64,000 nucleotides of DNA from Ligula intestinalis (Eukaryota > Platyhelminthes > Cestoda > Diphyllobothriidea > Diphyllobothriidae): contig JAYGXS010000001.1 in NCBI GenBank assembly GCA_036362985.1, forward strand, positions 52,323,975 to 52,387,974, in the 5' to 3' direction. Positions 21,641 through 32,112 of this stretch are shown here, piece by piece. The notes under the pieces are model-generated. The model had not been told where the DNA came from. It saw only the letters and a program-made list of their open reading frames with translations, and ran no database searches. Made by a program: the position numbers and the translations under genes. How positions within the stretch are numbered: position 1 is the stretch's first letter; each line of letters starts with the position of its first letter.

Positions 21641-24429
21641 ACGCACACACGAGAAACGACTGGTTATCACTGGTTCTGTGATACTTTGCGGAGTTGCTAC
21701 ATTATTGGGCAAGGAACCGAATGCTAGTTTTTCTGGAGGCAACACTATACTCGTCTTATAAAGAGCTCCGTCTGTAAGCCATGAATGATGCGTCTTCAAA
21801 AGTTTTGGGCCATGGGCTGAACTGACTGATCTCCAGTCCAATTATTTGCAAGGTAATTTTCATGTGGCCGCACCGCAGTTTCAACCACACCCCACCTAGA
21901 AGCAACGGCTATTCGAGACCTTGTTTCTGGCACCCCTCTCCGTAGCCATTGCCTGCCACGCTATTATGGCTTGTTCGCTACTGTTTGTCTTCCGTTCGGT
22001 CGTCCAGGTGACTGGTACTTGTCGAGTGCATGGGCTTGCTGATAAGAGCGCTGCTTCCTTATTGATCCGAGTTGACAGGATAGGGTTAGCACAACCTGGC
22101 AAATGAACACAGGCTTTTGCGAGAAGGGGAGGGCTAAGAGCGCATGTAAGTACACACGCAGCAGGCGTGCGCGTACACATGAGCGTTCGGTGCGTGCACT
22201 TTTCATGTGGTCCGACCTATGGGACATACAGCAGTGTCTCTGTGTGCGTCATGGCGCCTTTCTCGGGGAGGGGAGCGAGGCACGCCCCACGTGGGGTGCA
22301 AGCGGTAACCCCCCTGATCGGGCGGCCAGCCGGCCTGTGCTCTATGACGCACCGATACCCGCGGGCCTGGATGTCGAGGGAACGCAGCCAGGGTGCACGG
22401 ACAGCCCGAGCGCGATGGTGCATGCACGCACACATGCGCACATGACAAGAGGTTTCGTCAAGTCTGTCTCACCCGCCTGCGCTGACGCCTGTCACCCAAG
22501 CAATCCTGAGGAGCACATCGTGGCATCAGCGCGGTGGCAGGAACGAGAGGGCGGGAGAGGGGCATGACAGTCGAGATCCGGTTTACATGCAAGGGAAGAC
22601 GCTAAGTGGGAGACAAGTAACAGACGATGTGAGTCACCAAATAAGGTGCGGGGGATTTTCGTCTCATTCTAACTAACAATAGTAGCTTTCACCATTTTAG
22701 CCCTACTGACAAGTCGAGCTTTGCCGACTGAATTGGGAAAGTTGAAAAAAAAAGCAAACTCCTTTGTGGTTAGCTGGCATGAAAAACCTCTCAGGCACTA
22801 ACTTGGAAACTCCAAACCTTCAAAATTTAAGAAAACCAAAGACAAGTACTTACTTGTATTTACGAGACGTAGGAAGTTCTTTGACGCGTAATCACTTTGG
22901 ATATTGCTGAATTATTATTTGCATTCAATACATGCAGTTTGATCAAACGTTAACTTCTTTGGTAGACCTATTGGTCTTATGCAGTAGTCCAGAAGAACTG
23001 AGTTTGGGCTAACAGGACACGATACAGTCGGATGCATTGTTGCCATAGAGGCCGCCTTGGGGGTCACCGCAAGTTGTGTAGCCTCGCTGGCTGGCTGACT
23101 TAAATAAATAAATTTTATCCTTAAGGCCCAGAGGGCTCCACCTCTACAGTTTGGCAATAGCACATCATGCTGGCGAGCGAAAAGCCTTCTTCCTCCTTTT
23201 CTTATTCTCATACTTCTTATACACCCACACATAGGATGCAAACATTCACCTCAATTCGTGCAGTATCACCTCACTGGTGATGACTAATCCTCTGTGAAAT
23301 GTGAAAATCCAAAATGAATAACTTGGCACGTCGCTGGGGAGATCGCGGCAGTTTTTGAAAGAGTGGAGACTGCTCCTAACCCGCGAGGATGAAATTAATT
23401 CTCATATCGCATTTATGCTGTTCCTCGTTTCCTTATAAATTACATCAACTCACTGGCAAGAAAGACTACTTTGAATCCTCTGGCCAGACTCGTGAGTCTG
23501 CAAAAAATGACAAAATGGGACCTGCTGTAGGTACATCTCACCTAAACGGCCTCCTAAACAGGCCATGGGTATAGGAACGTCCCGCCCAAATAATAAAATG
23601 GCCCTGAATGTAATTTCAGGAAGATTACACATTTTCGTAGCCTACTCTCCATGCAAACCTAAACCGTAGCCCCAATCTCAACTCGAACCCTGCTCTAAAT
23701 TCGAAGGCTATAATTAACAGTCGACCTTAACCTCAACATTAAACCTAAACCTTCTTTCCTGGAGTGTGGTGCACAGGCACCTGTACTGCGGACGGTTCCT
23801 TTTCTTATTATCTGCTTACGGGGCCATAGCAGCCATCCTTAGCTTAGTTGATCCACCGAAGACAGTGGTGACCCCCCAGTTTATCGGGTGTGTGGGAACC
23901 AAGGAATTTCCCATCTGACCACATAATGACGGGCCGAATCGAGCTGCTCAGCTGACTGTAACGGACGCAATGGTAGCGGTAAAACACATCGGCTTACTAA
24001 CAAGGTATGGCTTCAGGAATTTTTTTCTGTACACAAAGATCTAACAGTGGAACGTAAGCGTTACCTAGTGCAGCCAACGGAACCAAATTGGACCTGAATG
24101 CAGTTTTCGGCCCTTGACGTCCTCAGGCTTAAGGGAGACTTTTCTAGCATGAACAAATAAGCCAGAAAAGGCCATTCTAGCATCTCCTTACGTGTAGGTA
24201 ACGCCATTAAATTGTTTATTGTTAGTTGACGTGTGACGGTCATAGCATGCTGCAGAGCCTCACCTCCCAGACTAACCCATTATGTCCTCACTCCGTCCAG
24301 GAACTGGCGCAGGTAAGAAAACGTAATTACCACATACGTTTGCCTGCCCTGTCTTCTGATGATTACTGTTAACTCTCACCCCGACAATTCGACTGTCGGG
24401 TTTGACAAGGTCCACCGTGTGCTCCACAG
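21641..24429. other. Region with no recognisable gene
   Basis: Contains a GC-rich, CpG-rich block at about 22100-22570 with several overlapping open frames that reflect base composition rather than coding. A degenerate CCTAAACC/CCTTAACC tract is at about 23660-23755. A perfect 7-bp hairpin CCCGACA/TGTCGGG is at about 24381-24401. Confidence 0.4.
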
Positions 24430-24560
24430 TAGAGTGGTGCAGGGACGGTGACGCGCTGGATTACAGTGAGACTGGACTTTCGAGGCATCTACATCACTCC
24501 CTGTTCCAATTCCTCTCCCCCCACATGGGTCCCGTGTCAAGAGGGAGGACGCAGGCCCAC
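24430..24560 (+). repeat. Dispersed repeat, also at 59265-59400
   Basis: GTGCAGGGACGGTGAC, then CTGGATTACAGTGAG and the following pyrimidine-rich stretch align with 59265-59400 at roughly 70-75% identity by eye. A shorter match (GGTGCAGGGAAGGTGAC) is at about 38715. The family is not identified. Confidence 0.55.
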
Positions 24561-25145
24561 GTACTGTGAGCCTCTCGCCCCACAGAGCACGGCACAAACA
24601 GACATACTCTCATCAGGTGAGGGCGGAAGGGGCGCCAAAGAGTGTCTGGACACCGTGTGTCAGACAACTGAGTGAAGTAGGAGGTAGCGTAGTCAGCGTC
24701 ATGTGCAGACATTATTATTATTTCACCGTCTCGTGCGGACAAACTGTAAACACAAGAAAACTTCGTCCGATTAGTTTCGGTAGTTGTGTTCGGATCCAAA
24801 TGTAAATTGGAGCTCAGAATTGTCCGAACCAATGTAGTGTCCAGCGTGCTTTGCAAAATGCTGCTCTTTGAGCAGTCGAGTTGGAGGGAAACGTGTGCAC
24901 TGTAATGGGCAGGACACTAGTGCCTTTTAATAAGCTGTAAAGGACGCTAAAGCAAAAAGAGTCTCTCATCGATATTAGTTTCATCATTCCAGAATGAAAC
25001 ATTAGCATAAAAAACTAGGGTTTTTGGTTTTGAATGTGTTTCGTCAGGCATCACTGTATATATTGGAAAGGAAGGTGACCTTCCATGCCAATTTTTTTCA
25101 CTATTTTCGGTGACATCATTTATGTCGATGTATGGTGTATGAGAA

Positions 25146-25686
25146 AGTCTTGCCACGGCAGGAAATGGCTAGAGTCGTTTAGCAGGTCTGGTACTCTTGT
25201 GAACAAAGCAAATACGTCGGAGAAATCGGGAGATTATTCCGGACGCGAATGGCCGAGCATGCAGCGGCGGTGAGGAAGAAAGTCGCCAACTCCCAGATTG
25301 CAGCTCACTCGACGGGACCCGTTCCCTTTTTCAAGTTTAACGGGACCGAAATTCTCACAAGAGGTGACAACCGTGTGAGCCGCGAGCTGCTCGAATCATG
25401 GTTCTCAGGCCCCCAGTCTATCAAAAAGCGCAACAATTTGGCGTTCCCATATGGTGTACTGAGAAATTTCCTGAGCAAGAGAATCAGTCACGTGGGAACG
25501 GCCGGGCGCAGCAACAACTCTGACGACAGTGGGTATAATCGTCGCGCATGTATCAAACCCGCATCCGACGTGGACAAGAATTCCATGGTAATTAATGAGC
25601 AATCACCGCACCAATTAAGACCTCAAGCGGTAGATACAGGAACTGACAGTTATAGTACGCATGCGGATGAACGCAACAAACTGTAA
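25146..25686 (+). pseudogene. PLE GIY-YIG endonuclease fragment (lineage 2)
   Basis: Plus-strand frame beginning SLPRQEMARVV, a TAG where the GIY tyrosine should be, then QVWYSCEQSKYVGEIGRLFRTR (YVG = second half of GIY-YIG), MAEHAAAVRKKVANSQIAAHS, ILTRGDNRVSRELLESWFSGPQSI (catalytic Glu in LLESW) and a variable tail, ending with TAA at 25684. In the related frame at 30233-31045 a His-x3-C-x-H pattern follows AAH; here those residues are replaced (GPVPFF). The RT part is absent. A hammerhead-like remnant follows at 25751-25790. The open part starting at 25249 is 145 codons. Confidence 0.85.
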
Positions 25687-25750
25687 ATACCGTGCAATTT
25701 GTGCATGTATCATCCTTATCTGCGCATGTCTCAGACTTCTTTACGATTAC

Positions 25751-25790
25751 CTATGCTTAAGGACTCTCGACAGAATCCGAAACGTCAAGA
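25751..25790 (+). ncRNA. Hammerhead-ribozyme-like motif, decayed (PLE tail)
   Basis: Helix II GGACTCT/AGAATCC (one mismatch) is followed by GAAAC (25779-25783) and GTC (25784-25786). The catalytic CTGATGA box has decayed to CTATGCTTA-like sequence. It lies about 65 bases after the PLE endonuclease stop codon on the same strand, where EN-containing PLEs are known to carry hammerhead motifs. Confidence 0.5.
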
Positions 25791-26214
25791 CAATACAGCT
25801 CATGTTCCAGTGGTCGCTTCTTCTGAACTATAATGGTTAATTTAGAAAAACGTTGTTTGTAAGGCTGCCAACTAACGTTTATACCACACCGCCAGTCTAG
25901 TGGGTGTTGTGTTTTTAGTGGCTGACTGGGGGTCAGACGGTGACTGCTCCTTCTCATCCCCTGGTTTTGATAAACCTGGCAGTTGCATGTGTTAAGGGGG
26001 TCACGTCATGTTGTGGCGCGCGCAGACGGGCTCGCCCGCCCTGTCAGTCGCTGCGTCCATCCTTCTTCAAACAACTGACCGGCTCAGACGGTGACCTGAT
26101 GCGGACGGTAGGGTAGAGAGTGAAGTCAACGGCTCAGCGTATTTTCCTCACTACAACTAACCTGACGCGCTTGAAGCTATCACAGTACACTAAAATCCAC
26201 TGGTTTGGAAGTTT

Positions 26215-26375
26215 TCCAACTGACGGAATAACTCGGACCGCGGGGGCCGCCAAGCATGTTTTGTGTTGTGTGGAATGGCTGAGAGACAGAGTGAGAACCA
26301 GGCTGCAATGGTTCATTCTTAATGTGGTCTTTATGTCATTCCCACTCAGCTGGGATCTGCGCTGCTCCCAACTTT
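26215..26375 (+). repeat. Dispersed repeat, inverted relative to 59440-59600
   Basis: GTGTGGAATGGCTGAG, a variable stretch, then TATGTCATTCCCACTCAGCTGGGATC align with the reverse complement of 59440-59600. The sequence has LTR-like features but no ends were found. Confidence 0.6.
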
Positions 26376-27852
26376 GCTGTATTTTCCTGGCTGACATTGC
26401 CCCGGCGGGAGAGTGGAACGGAGAGTGAATCAGATTCAGCGCAAGTATAATCTCACTAAAATCCAGAGCAAGTCACTTTGGACCCAGGCAAAATGTCATA
26501 TTGGGTTCGAAAGTACAACAAGAGTCAAGTATATTGTCGAATTCACTGATTGGTTGTGTTTTTTAATTGCAGGTCAGGATTACTTATATTGCCCCCTAAA
26601 CAGGACACGGGAATAATAGCGCCTACGCACGCAGTAAGTGTTGCGCTGCGCGGAATTCCAAGAAGGGTAAACATCCCCATGCTCAATCCTAGCATTTGTC
26701 ATAACGTTAGCATAAGCCTATGCCCTAATTTCCACCCTAACCTTACCGTAACCATAACATTTACCGTAAACCTAACAATATTTTTCTTGGGTTTCGGCGC
26801 AAAACCGCCAGAATTGCAGGAGGCTATTGTTCTGATGACTTGTTTAGGGAGCCATATAAGTACTCGTTACAAGCTTGCCTTTAAGAGGAACCTCACTGTT
26901 GGAGAGGAATATAATGAGTTAAACATTACCGGCTTACGTGGTCTACGGGACCGTGTCTCTTGATATAATTAAATACAATTAACACGGCATCCTAGACAAG
27001 TACTACCGATGTAAACATAGGACAATGAAATTGTAATTCATGAACTTTTATCCCTCATCAGCCATTGTGGATGCACCCGGACTTTCCACTTGGGTAGTTT
27101 GGCCTTTGAGAGTCCAACCAGCGTACAACGACCGTCAAGTGAAAAGGTCTTTCATTAATCCGTCTTGATTAGAGGACGCGAATGGGCTCTTAAGTGTTGC
27201 CTTGAAGGTTCTGATCTAAAGCTCCCTCAGGCTGCCGCGAGCAATGCGTCATCAACCATCGAGAAGGGTTACCAGGCTCATTAAACAGAAGATTTCCTTT
27301 CCGGAAATTCGTTCTTCAGCACACTTCTTAAATCCTGAGAAAGCAGACTGCGACGCTTGACCGACACGTGACCGATGGGGAACCAAGGGGCTATGACCAC
27401 AAGGTTAAAGAGTGTCATGTGTTCGAGGTTGGTTAAACTTCTTGAATAAGTCCGAGGCAACTATTGCAAAGTTCTCGTTAAGCCTTCATCAAATGCACTC
27501 AAGTTATGCAGCATTTTTTTGAGAAGCCCGATGAAGCTACCGAGGAAATCAAAATCAGTGAACAATAATTAAATTCGTGCTGTTTTTTTTTCAAAGTTCC
27601 ATGCCTTCAGAATAATTCCCAACATTCACTTTCACATACTTCTTGCAAAGGACACTGTGGACTTCGAAATCCATCGTCTATCCAGCGAAAAATTATCTGT
27701 TTACTTCTCCCGCGGTTTCCCAAGACTTCAGATTCGTATTTACACTGGGGAAAATGTATTATTTTTCGTACTTCCGAAATTATTCTAGCCACCGAGCGGC
27801 TACTGGCGGGGCTTGAAATTGAGCAGAAAGTGCTTTCCTAACGCGATTGATG
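26376..27852. other. Region with no recognisable gene
   Basis: No domain is recognised. A degenerate telomere-like tract (CCCTAA/CCTTACC/AACCTAAC variants) is at about 26700-26790. Confidence 0.4.
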
Positions 27853-27856
27853 AGCT

Positions 27857-28771
27857 TATAGAAGTTAAAGCTAAAACGATTAACCCTAACACCTACAAGC
27901 TTCGAGGCCCGGGTTCCTTAGGAGATAGGAGACGTATTGGGAAGGCGAGAGTAGAAGGAATAGTTTATTGTGTACACAGGACGGAGAATAGATGGAAAGA
28001 GTGTGGGATACGATGTGGTCCAGTCAGATAATAGGCAATAGAACTTATCCCAACATGTATAAACTAGTGGAATAGGATAAGGCGTGAAACGCCATAGTGT
28101 CAGGGAGAATTTACTAAGGTAGGAACAAGCGTAGTATGTAAGCAATAAGAAAGTGACTTCCAGAGGAGTGCAGGCCAGCCATGAATGAGCCGGAGTCCAG
28201 AGAGTCTGCAACCGAACAGTGAGTCGTCGGCTCTGGAAATGAATGAGCGTAAACAAACCGTCCGCATCTCGGGCACTGGTCTCACTTTGAGAAGTGGTTG
28301 GCTAGTGAGACTAGACCATCTTAAGAAAGCCAGACAGGAGTGACCTTGAACGGAGGCCTTGACTATGCTGTCTTCCGGAGGCGTGGTGGTCACGCCAGAC
28401 ATGACCTAGTCCGCGCGGCGTCCGAGGAAAGCATGACTAAGAAAGGGGGTCGCTACAAGAGTGTTGACTCGCGGATACCCGCAGTCCGGCTGCTAGGGTG
28501 CCAATTCCGGAGTAACTAGAGCATCAGGAACCGCAGCGAATGCTTTGTCCCGGGGGCCAATGGGGCTGAAGATGTCTAGACTAGCGCGTGCGCACGACCT
28601 TGAGGTTGGCTAACGCTGGCTAGCCTGAGCGCGCGTTCGCGCTGAGGAGTATGTGCGCGTCGGTCAAGGACAGTAAGCGCCTAGCCTAGCAGTGGGCACG
28701 CAGGCAGGCTTAAGGCGCCATGCGTCAGCGATTGGTCTTGGGCTGCAAGTGGCTGCAACAAGGCCACTACA
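27857..28771 (-). repeat. 3' LTR of the two-LTR element, interrupted
   Basis: LTR ends TGTAGTGGCC (at 28771) and TATAG (at 27857). About 455 bp are LTR sequence, once a 452-bp insert (28005-28456) plus one copy of its duplication are removed. It aligns along its length with the LTR at 29372-29793, including the CpG-rich GCGCGCGTTCGCGC segment. Confidence 0.88.
28005..28456. mobile_element. 452-bp unclassified insertion with 8-bp duplication
   Basis: Flanked by exact AAGAGTGT at 27997-28004 and 28457-28464. The sister LTR at 29372-29793 and the solo LTR at 44863 have the uninterrupted site. The ends (GGGATACGATG and GGGGGTCGCTAC) are not inverted repeats of each other, and no protein or simple tail is present. 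Eight-bp duplications are typical of hAT and Merlin DNA transposons, but the missing terminal repeats prevent assignment. Confidence 0.75.
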
Positions 28772-29224
28772 AGTGCTCCCCTCAAAGACCGAAGTCCACT
28801 GATGAAAGAAATGGAACGAAGGAAGGAGGTACATACCAACGGCAAGGTTCGAACAGCTGGTGTTCGTGTGGTTGGCTCGCGAGAGCAAGCTTGAAGGGAC
28901 AGTTGTGGCCTGCATGAGCTTCTGTGGTTGGCATGCGAGAGGTTGGGTAGTGCCGCCAGTGCCGCTTGGGAGGAGGAAAGGTCTTCTCGCGTCCGCGTGG
29001 GCAACTGGGTCTGTGGTAGGAGGAACGTTCTTGACTACCCGTGCATCGGCATCATGTAGGAGATTGGTCATCTCGACTACGTGGGAGGGAGGTTGGTTGG
29101 CTGCGTTGAAATTCGACGGCAAATCAGTATGCCATGTTAGTGTTCGCTGACAGGAGGAAGGGGCACCGTTTGCAGTAGAAGAAGAATGAGAGTTTGGAAT
29201 GGAGGTCTGGGTATTGGCACTCAT
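28664..29224 (-). CDS. Short gag-like or orphan frame inside the two-LTR element
   Basis: Starts at ATG 29224, about 135 bases after the primer-binding site, and runs through the internal region into the 3' LTR (187 codons; about the first 150 are internal). It is rich in Ser, Thr, Asn, Pro and Ala (MSANTQTSIPNSHSSST), with no zinc knuckle or recognised domain. Its position fits a truncated Gag N-terminus. A piece of the same internal sequence (CCTTTCCTCCTCCCAAG) occurs at about 48170, upstream of another LTR. Translation is not shown. Confidence 0.35.
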   Translation of the reverse strand: MSANTQTSIPNSHSSSTANGAPSSCQRTLTWHTDLPSNFNAANQPPSHVVEMTNLLHDADARVVKNVPPTTDPVAHADARRPFLLPSGTGGTTQPLACQPQKLMQATTVPSSLLSRANHTNTSCSNLAVGMYLLPSFHFFHQWTSVFEGSTCSGLVAATCSPRPIADAWRLKPACVPTARLGAYCP

Positions 29225-29359
29225 AGCGGGAAACTGCTCCGTGGGATGGGGAAGGAACCAGAGCCAGGAGTCGATGGGCTGTGAACGGCTGAGGATCTGC
29301 GTATAGCTTCATTGAAGTCAGCCACGACAGAACTTGAGTTGAGAGTTCATCTCACGATT

Positions 29360-29369
29360 GGGGTCACCA
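29360..29369 (-). promoter_or_regulatory. tRNA-Trp-type primer-binding site
   Basis: TGGTGACCCC on the minus strand, two bases after the 5' LTR end. It is complementary to the CCA-ending 3' terminus of tRNA-Trp, in which the complement continues GACGTG; here it continues AATCGTG, so the match is strongest over ten bases. The same site with one change follows the LTR at 13552-14045. Confidence 0.75.
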
Positions 29370-29371
29370 GT

Positions 29372-29793
29372 TATAGGAGTTGAGGCTAAAACGATTAACC
29401 CTAAAACCTACAATCTTCGATGCCCGGGTTCCTTAGGAGATAGGAGAAGTCTTGGGAGGGCGAGAGTAGAAGGAAGAGTTTATTGTGTACACAGGACGGA
29501 GAATAGATGGAAAGAGTGTTGCCCGGCTGCTAGGGCGTCAATTCCGGAGTGACTAGAGCATCAGGAGCCGCCGGCGAATGCTTTGTCCCGGGGGCCAATG
29601 GGGCCGCTGATGTCTAGACTAGCGCATGTAGGTTGGCTAACGCTGGCTAGCCTGACCGCGCGTTCGCGCTGAGGAGTATGTGCGCGCCGGTCAAGGACAG
29701 TTAGCGCCTAGCCGTGGGCGCGCAGGCAGGCTAAAGGCGCCATGCGTCAGCGATTGGTCTTGGACTGCAAGTGGCTGCAACAAGGCCATTACA
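29372..29793 (-). repeat. 5' LTR of the two-LTR element
   Basis: 422 bp; in its orientation it starts TGTAATGGCC and ends CTCCTATA. It carries the reverse of the conserved blocks CCGGGTTCCTTAGGAG and TTTATTGTGTACACAGG, i.e. a TGTGTACACAATAAA poly(A) signal in the LTR sense. The terminal stem is TAGGAGTTG with its partner in CCTAAAACCTA. It has no secondary insertion and so serves as the empty site for the 28005-28456 insert. Confidence 0.88.
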
Positions 29794-30074
29794 AGCTCCC
29801 TGCTAACAATGTTATTTTACGTGTATATGAACTGGTAGTTCCTGCATATTGCATTATTGTAACCATCAAGATATCAGAAAATAATAACTTTCCTGAAAAT
29901 TTTCAATTTTTGAATTATTCTCCCCAGTGAAGAAAAACGGAGGGAAAACAGCCGGCCATGGCTTGGATCAATGACTGTGAAAAAGGGCAATTTACCGATT
30001 TCTTCAATCCGTGTAGAGAGTGTGCTCAGATATAGAGCGAGATCTATGAGCACAGCGATTTGCACACATTTCTA

Positions 30075-30195
30075 ATTTCATAAGCTCGGTAGGGTGCAGG
30101 CTTAACCCTTTAATCCTTGCCAGTGCGATCTTCAGGCCCGGCTCCTTAGGAGAAGAGAAGCGATGGATGCCAAAGTGGTAGGAACAGTTTATTCT
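30075..30195 (-). repeat. LTR fragment, minus orientation
   Basis: Shares GCGATCTTCAGGCCCGGCTC, TTAGGAGAAGAG and GGAACAGTTTATTCT with the other LTRs. Similarity ends where the PLE tail begins (about 30197), so the remainder was probably lost at PLE insertion. Confidence 0.65.
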
Positions 30196-30232
30196 TTGAG
30201 AAGAAGACGACTCAATCGCTGGGACAATACGT

Positions 30233-31045
30233 TTATTCGCCTGACGTTTCCACATCCTTCGCGGATTCATCATTAGAGGAATTAGCAGAAAAAAGTAGCA
30301 GATGCGAGTAATATATGCACAGGAGTTTGCAGTATTTATAGAATACAGTCATTACTGCAAACATACATAGACAATTAACGTTAATTGCTTTCTTGCGCGT
30401 GGATAGTTCGTTGGACGGCAGGCGGGCTCTGACCTGTTGAACTTTTGCCACGGGCAGTGGACTCAGGCGTGATGATTGCTCGGCCATCTGGCCCTCCGGT
30501 GTTGGCGTGGAATGACGCGGTGGCTTGTCTGTTTCCCAAGAAGTGACTTTTTTGGCCAAATTGAGTCTCAGCACCGAATATGGATTGGGGAAATCGTTGC
30601 AGTTGTTTATGGATTGGGGGCCCGTAAACCATGACTCAAGTAGTCCTGGGCTCACCCGATTGTCACCTCTTGCGAGAATTTCGGCCTCATCAAAGTTGAA
30701 TGTGTGGCCGCATCTCGTAAAATGAGCCGCAACTTGAGAATTGGCATCATTTCGCCGCACTGATGCCGCGTGTTCGGCAATTCGCGTCTTAAGAAGTTTG
30801 CCAGTTTCTCCGACATATTTGCTTTGCCCGCAGCTGCACCAGATCCTGTAGACGACCCCAGATGTTTCTTGCCGTGGCAGTGGGCCTTTCGGCTTCATTA
30901 TCTGACGCCTTATGGTTGCCTCCGGCCTGTGTGCGACTCCAACTCCATGCGGGAGAATACGTAGGATGAAGTTGACTGTCAGGCGAGCGTGCATCCGCTC
31001 CTTAGCGAAGTGGCATCCGAGGTGTGCGAGCACGGGAATCGTCAC
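30233..31045 (-). CDS. PLE GIY-YIG endonuclease, intact 270-codon frame (lineage 2)
   Basis: GIY-YIG endonucleases of PLEs make the nick that primes reverse transcription. From ATG 31045: a connector (residues 1-62, with VGVAHRPEATIRRQIMKP), GVVYRIWCSCGQSKYVGETG (63-82; Tyr66, Cys70, Cys72, YVG 77-79), KTRIAEH (86-92; conserved Arg and His), AAHFTRCGHTF (His108, Cys112, His114, a likely zinc-binding set with the earlier cysteines), DEAEILARGDNRV, LLESWFTGPQSI (catalytic Glu137). The tail runs into the hammerhead-like segment (codons near the C-terminus read NSSNDESAKDVETSGE). No RT motif precedes it in this copy, so the element is 5' truncated. The start Met is the first in the open frame, not a proven initiation site. 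Confidence 0.88.
   Translation of the reverse strand: MTIPVLAHLGCHFAKERMHARLTVNFILRILPHGVGVAHRPEATIRRQIMKPKGPLPRQETSGVVYRIWCSCGQSKYVGETGKLLKTRIAEHAASVRRNDANSQVAAHFTRCGHTFNFDEAEILARGDNRVSPGLLESWFTGPQSINNCNDFPNPYSVLRLNLAKKVTSWETDKPPRHSTPTPEGQMAEQSSRLSPLPVAKVQQVRARLPSNELSTRKKAINVNCLCMFAVMTVFYKYCKLLCIYYSHLLLFSANSSNDESAKDVETSGE
30239..30280 (-). ncRNA. Hammerhead-ribozyme-like motif, decayed
   Basis: On the minus strand CTAATGA (normally CTGATGA) is followed by a possible helix II with core ATCC/GGAT, then GAAAC and GTC, then AGGCGAATAAAC. Spacing from the box to GAAAC is 31 bases, as at 32513-32556 and 54874-54918. Confidence 0.5.
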
Positions 31046-31909
31046 AAACGGCTAGGTAGCGGTCTCTATGTGAGGCAGCCTTAAAAGTGATTGGCCAGAT
31101 CTGGATAGGCTGACATCAGCGCATGTGCACTCGTTAACAGCAGCAAGCGTCCGCGTAGAATAGGATCACTGCAGGCTGATAATTCGAGGTTGTTCCAAAG
31201 TTTCAGACAATAGCGTGTCCGAATGAAGTGATTACCAGGATGAGAGCTGCTCTGCCTTACCTGGACGGGCTTATGGCGGTCCGGTACTTCCAATGCATTG
31301 TCCACATTGATCGATATTCACAAGCTTAGACAAATTATCACGCCGAATAGCGACTCCTGACATCCTCGTGTGTGCGTGATTTTTCGAAGCGACGTAACCC
31401 TGACCATACACGAACCTCCGATTCCTGAGGGTTACGAAGGGTCTGGCTTCACATTTCTGCTTAGGGGCCATCTAACTAGGGCGCAGCGATAAGGAAGAGC
31501 GGTTGGGCTTGAATACGACGGCTTGGACAGGAGACCTGTCCACGCATTGTTGAAGGTGTCTTTTCTACCACATATAACTCGGAACGACTTATATGGTCCG
31601 TCTGCTCAAAATCAATATTCGAGTAAGAGGAACAGGGTCATAACACCCAGGCTACGTAGGGTGTGGAATATAATGACTTATGCAGTCATAAAACTCCAGA
31701 AAGGTTCAGGGATACAGAGGTCAGGGACCCGAATTGTTCTGGATCGGTGAGAAGGACGACCATAATGGAGGTGAACGTAATTGATAGGACTGCTGGCGAA
31801 TTTTCTCTCCACTGAAACTGTGAAACGGAAGAGGCTTTAAACAATTCTTATAAAGTTATTTATCAATGGGAATGTTTTCATAATGGCCAAATCCTCCAAG
31901 TTCAAAAAA
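31046..31909. other. Region with no recognisable gene
   Basis: No domain or repeat family is recognised; short open frames on both strands only. The part next to 31045 may be the decayed upstream part of the PLE. Confidence 0.35.
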
Positions 31910-32112
31910 AGCGGATTATAAGGCGCACTTATAAGCCTTTACTTTTCTCACAAATGACAGTGTACGTTATAAACCAGAGCGCCTTATATATATAGATTAA
32001 TTCTGGTTACTGACCTCGAAGTGATTTGTGTAGCACACGGCGCTGCGGTAATCTGTAGAATCGCTGTAGACTCGCTGTAGACTCGCCTTATAGTCCGGAA
32101 AATACGGTGTAT
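31910..32112. mobile_element. MITE with CCGGACTATAAGGCGCAC-type ends
   Basis: The right end reads CGCCTTATAGTCCGGAAAATACGGTGTA. The left part carries CGGATTATAAGGCGCACTTATAAG, and a middle copy GCGCCTTATATATATAG is inverted. Ends with TACCGTATTTTCCGGACTAT and internal GGCGCAC subrepeats are shared by a MITE type widespread in animal genomes. About 200 bp long; the outermost left bases are missing. I cannot name the superfamily with confidence. Confidence 0.6.

Larger units (their letters stand above)
27857..29793 (-). mobile_element. Non-autonomous two-LTR retrotransposon (TRIM/LARD-like)
   Basis: Complete insertion flanked by the 4-bp duplication AGCT (27853-27856 and 29794-29797). It lies on the minus strand. 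In its own orientation: 5' LTR (29793-29372), two bases, primer-binding site TGGTGACCCC (29369-29360), about 600 bp internal region with one gag-like frame, a purine-rich tract GAGGGGAG just before the second LTR, then the 3' LTR (28771-27857). There is no protease, RT or integrase, so it must have been copied by an autonomous relative. The primer site matches the tRNA-Trp 3' end, the primer type known for CsRn1-like Ty3/Gypsy elements of flatworms. Confidence 0.88.

Noticed and set aside
22103..22567. Several overlapping open frames up to 154 codons
   Set aside because: GC-rich block open on both strands in several frames; no domain, no codon signal. Composition explains it.
23862..23880. 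TGGTGACCCC as another primer-binding site
   Set aside because: No LTR end precedes it; likely chance.
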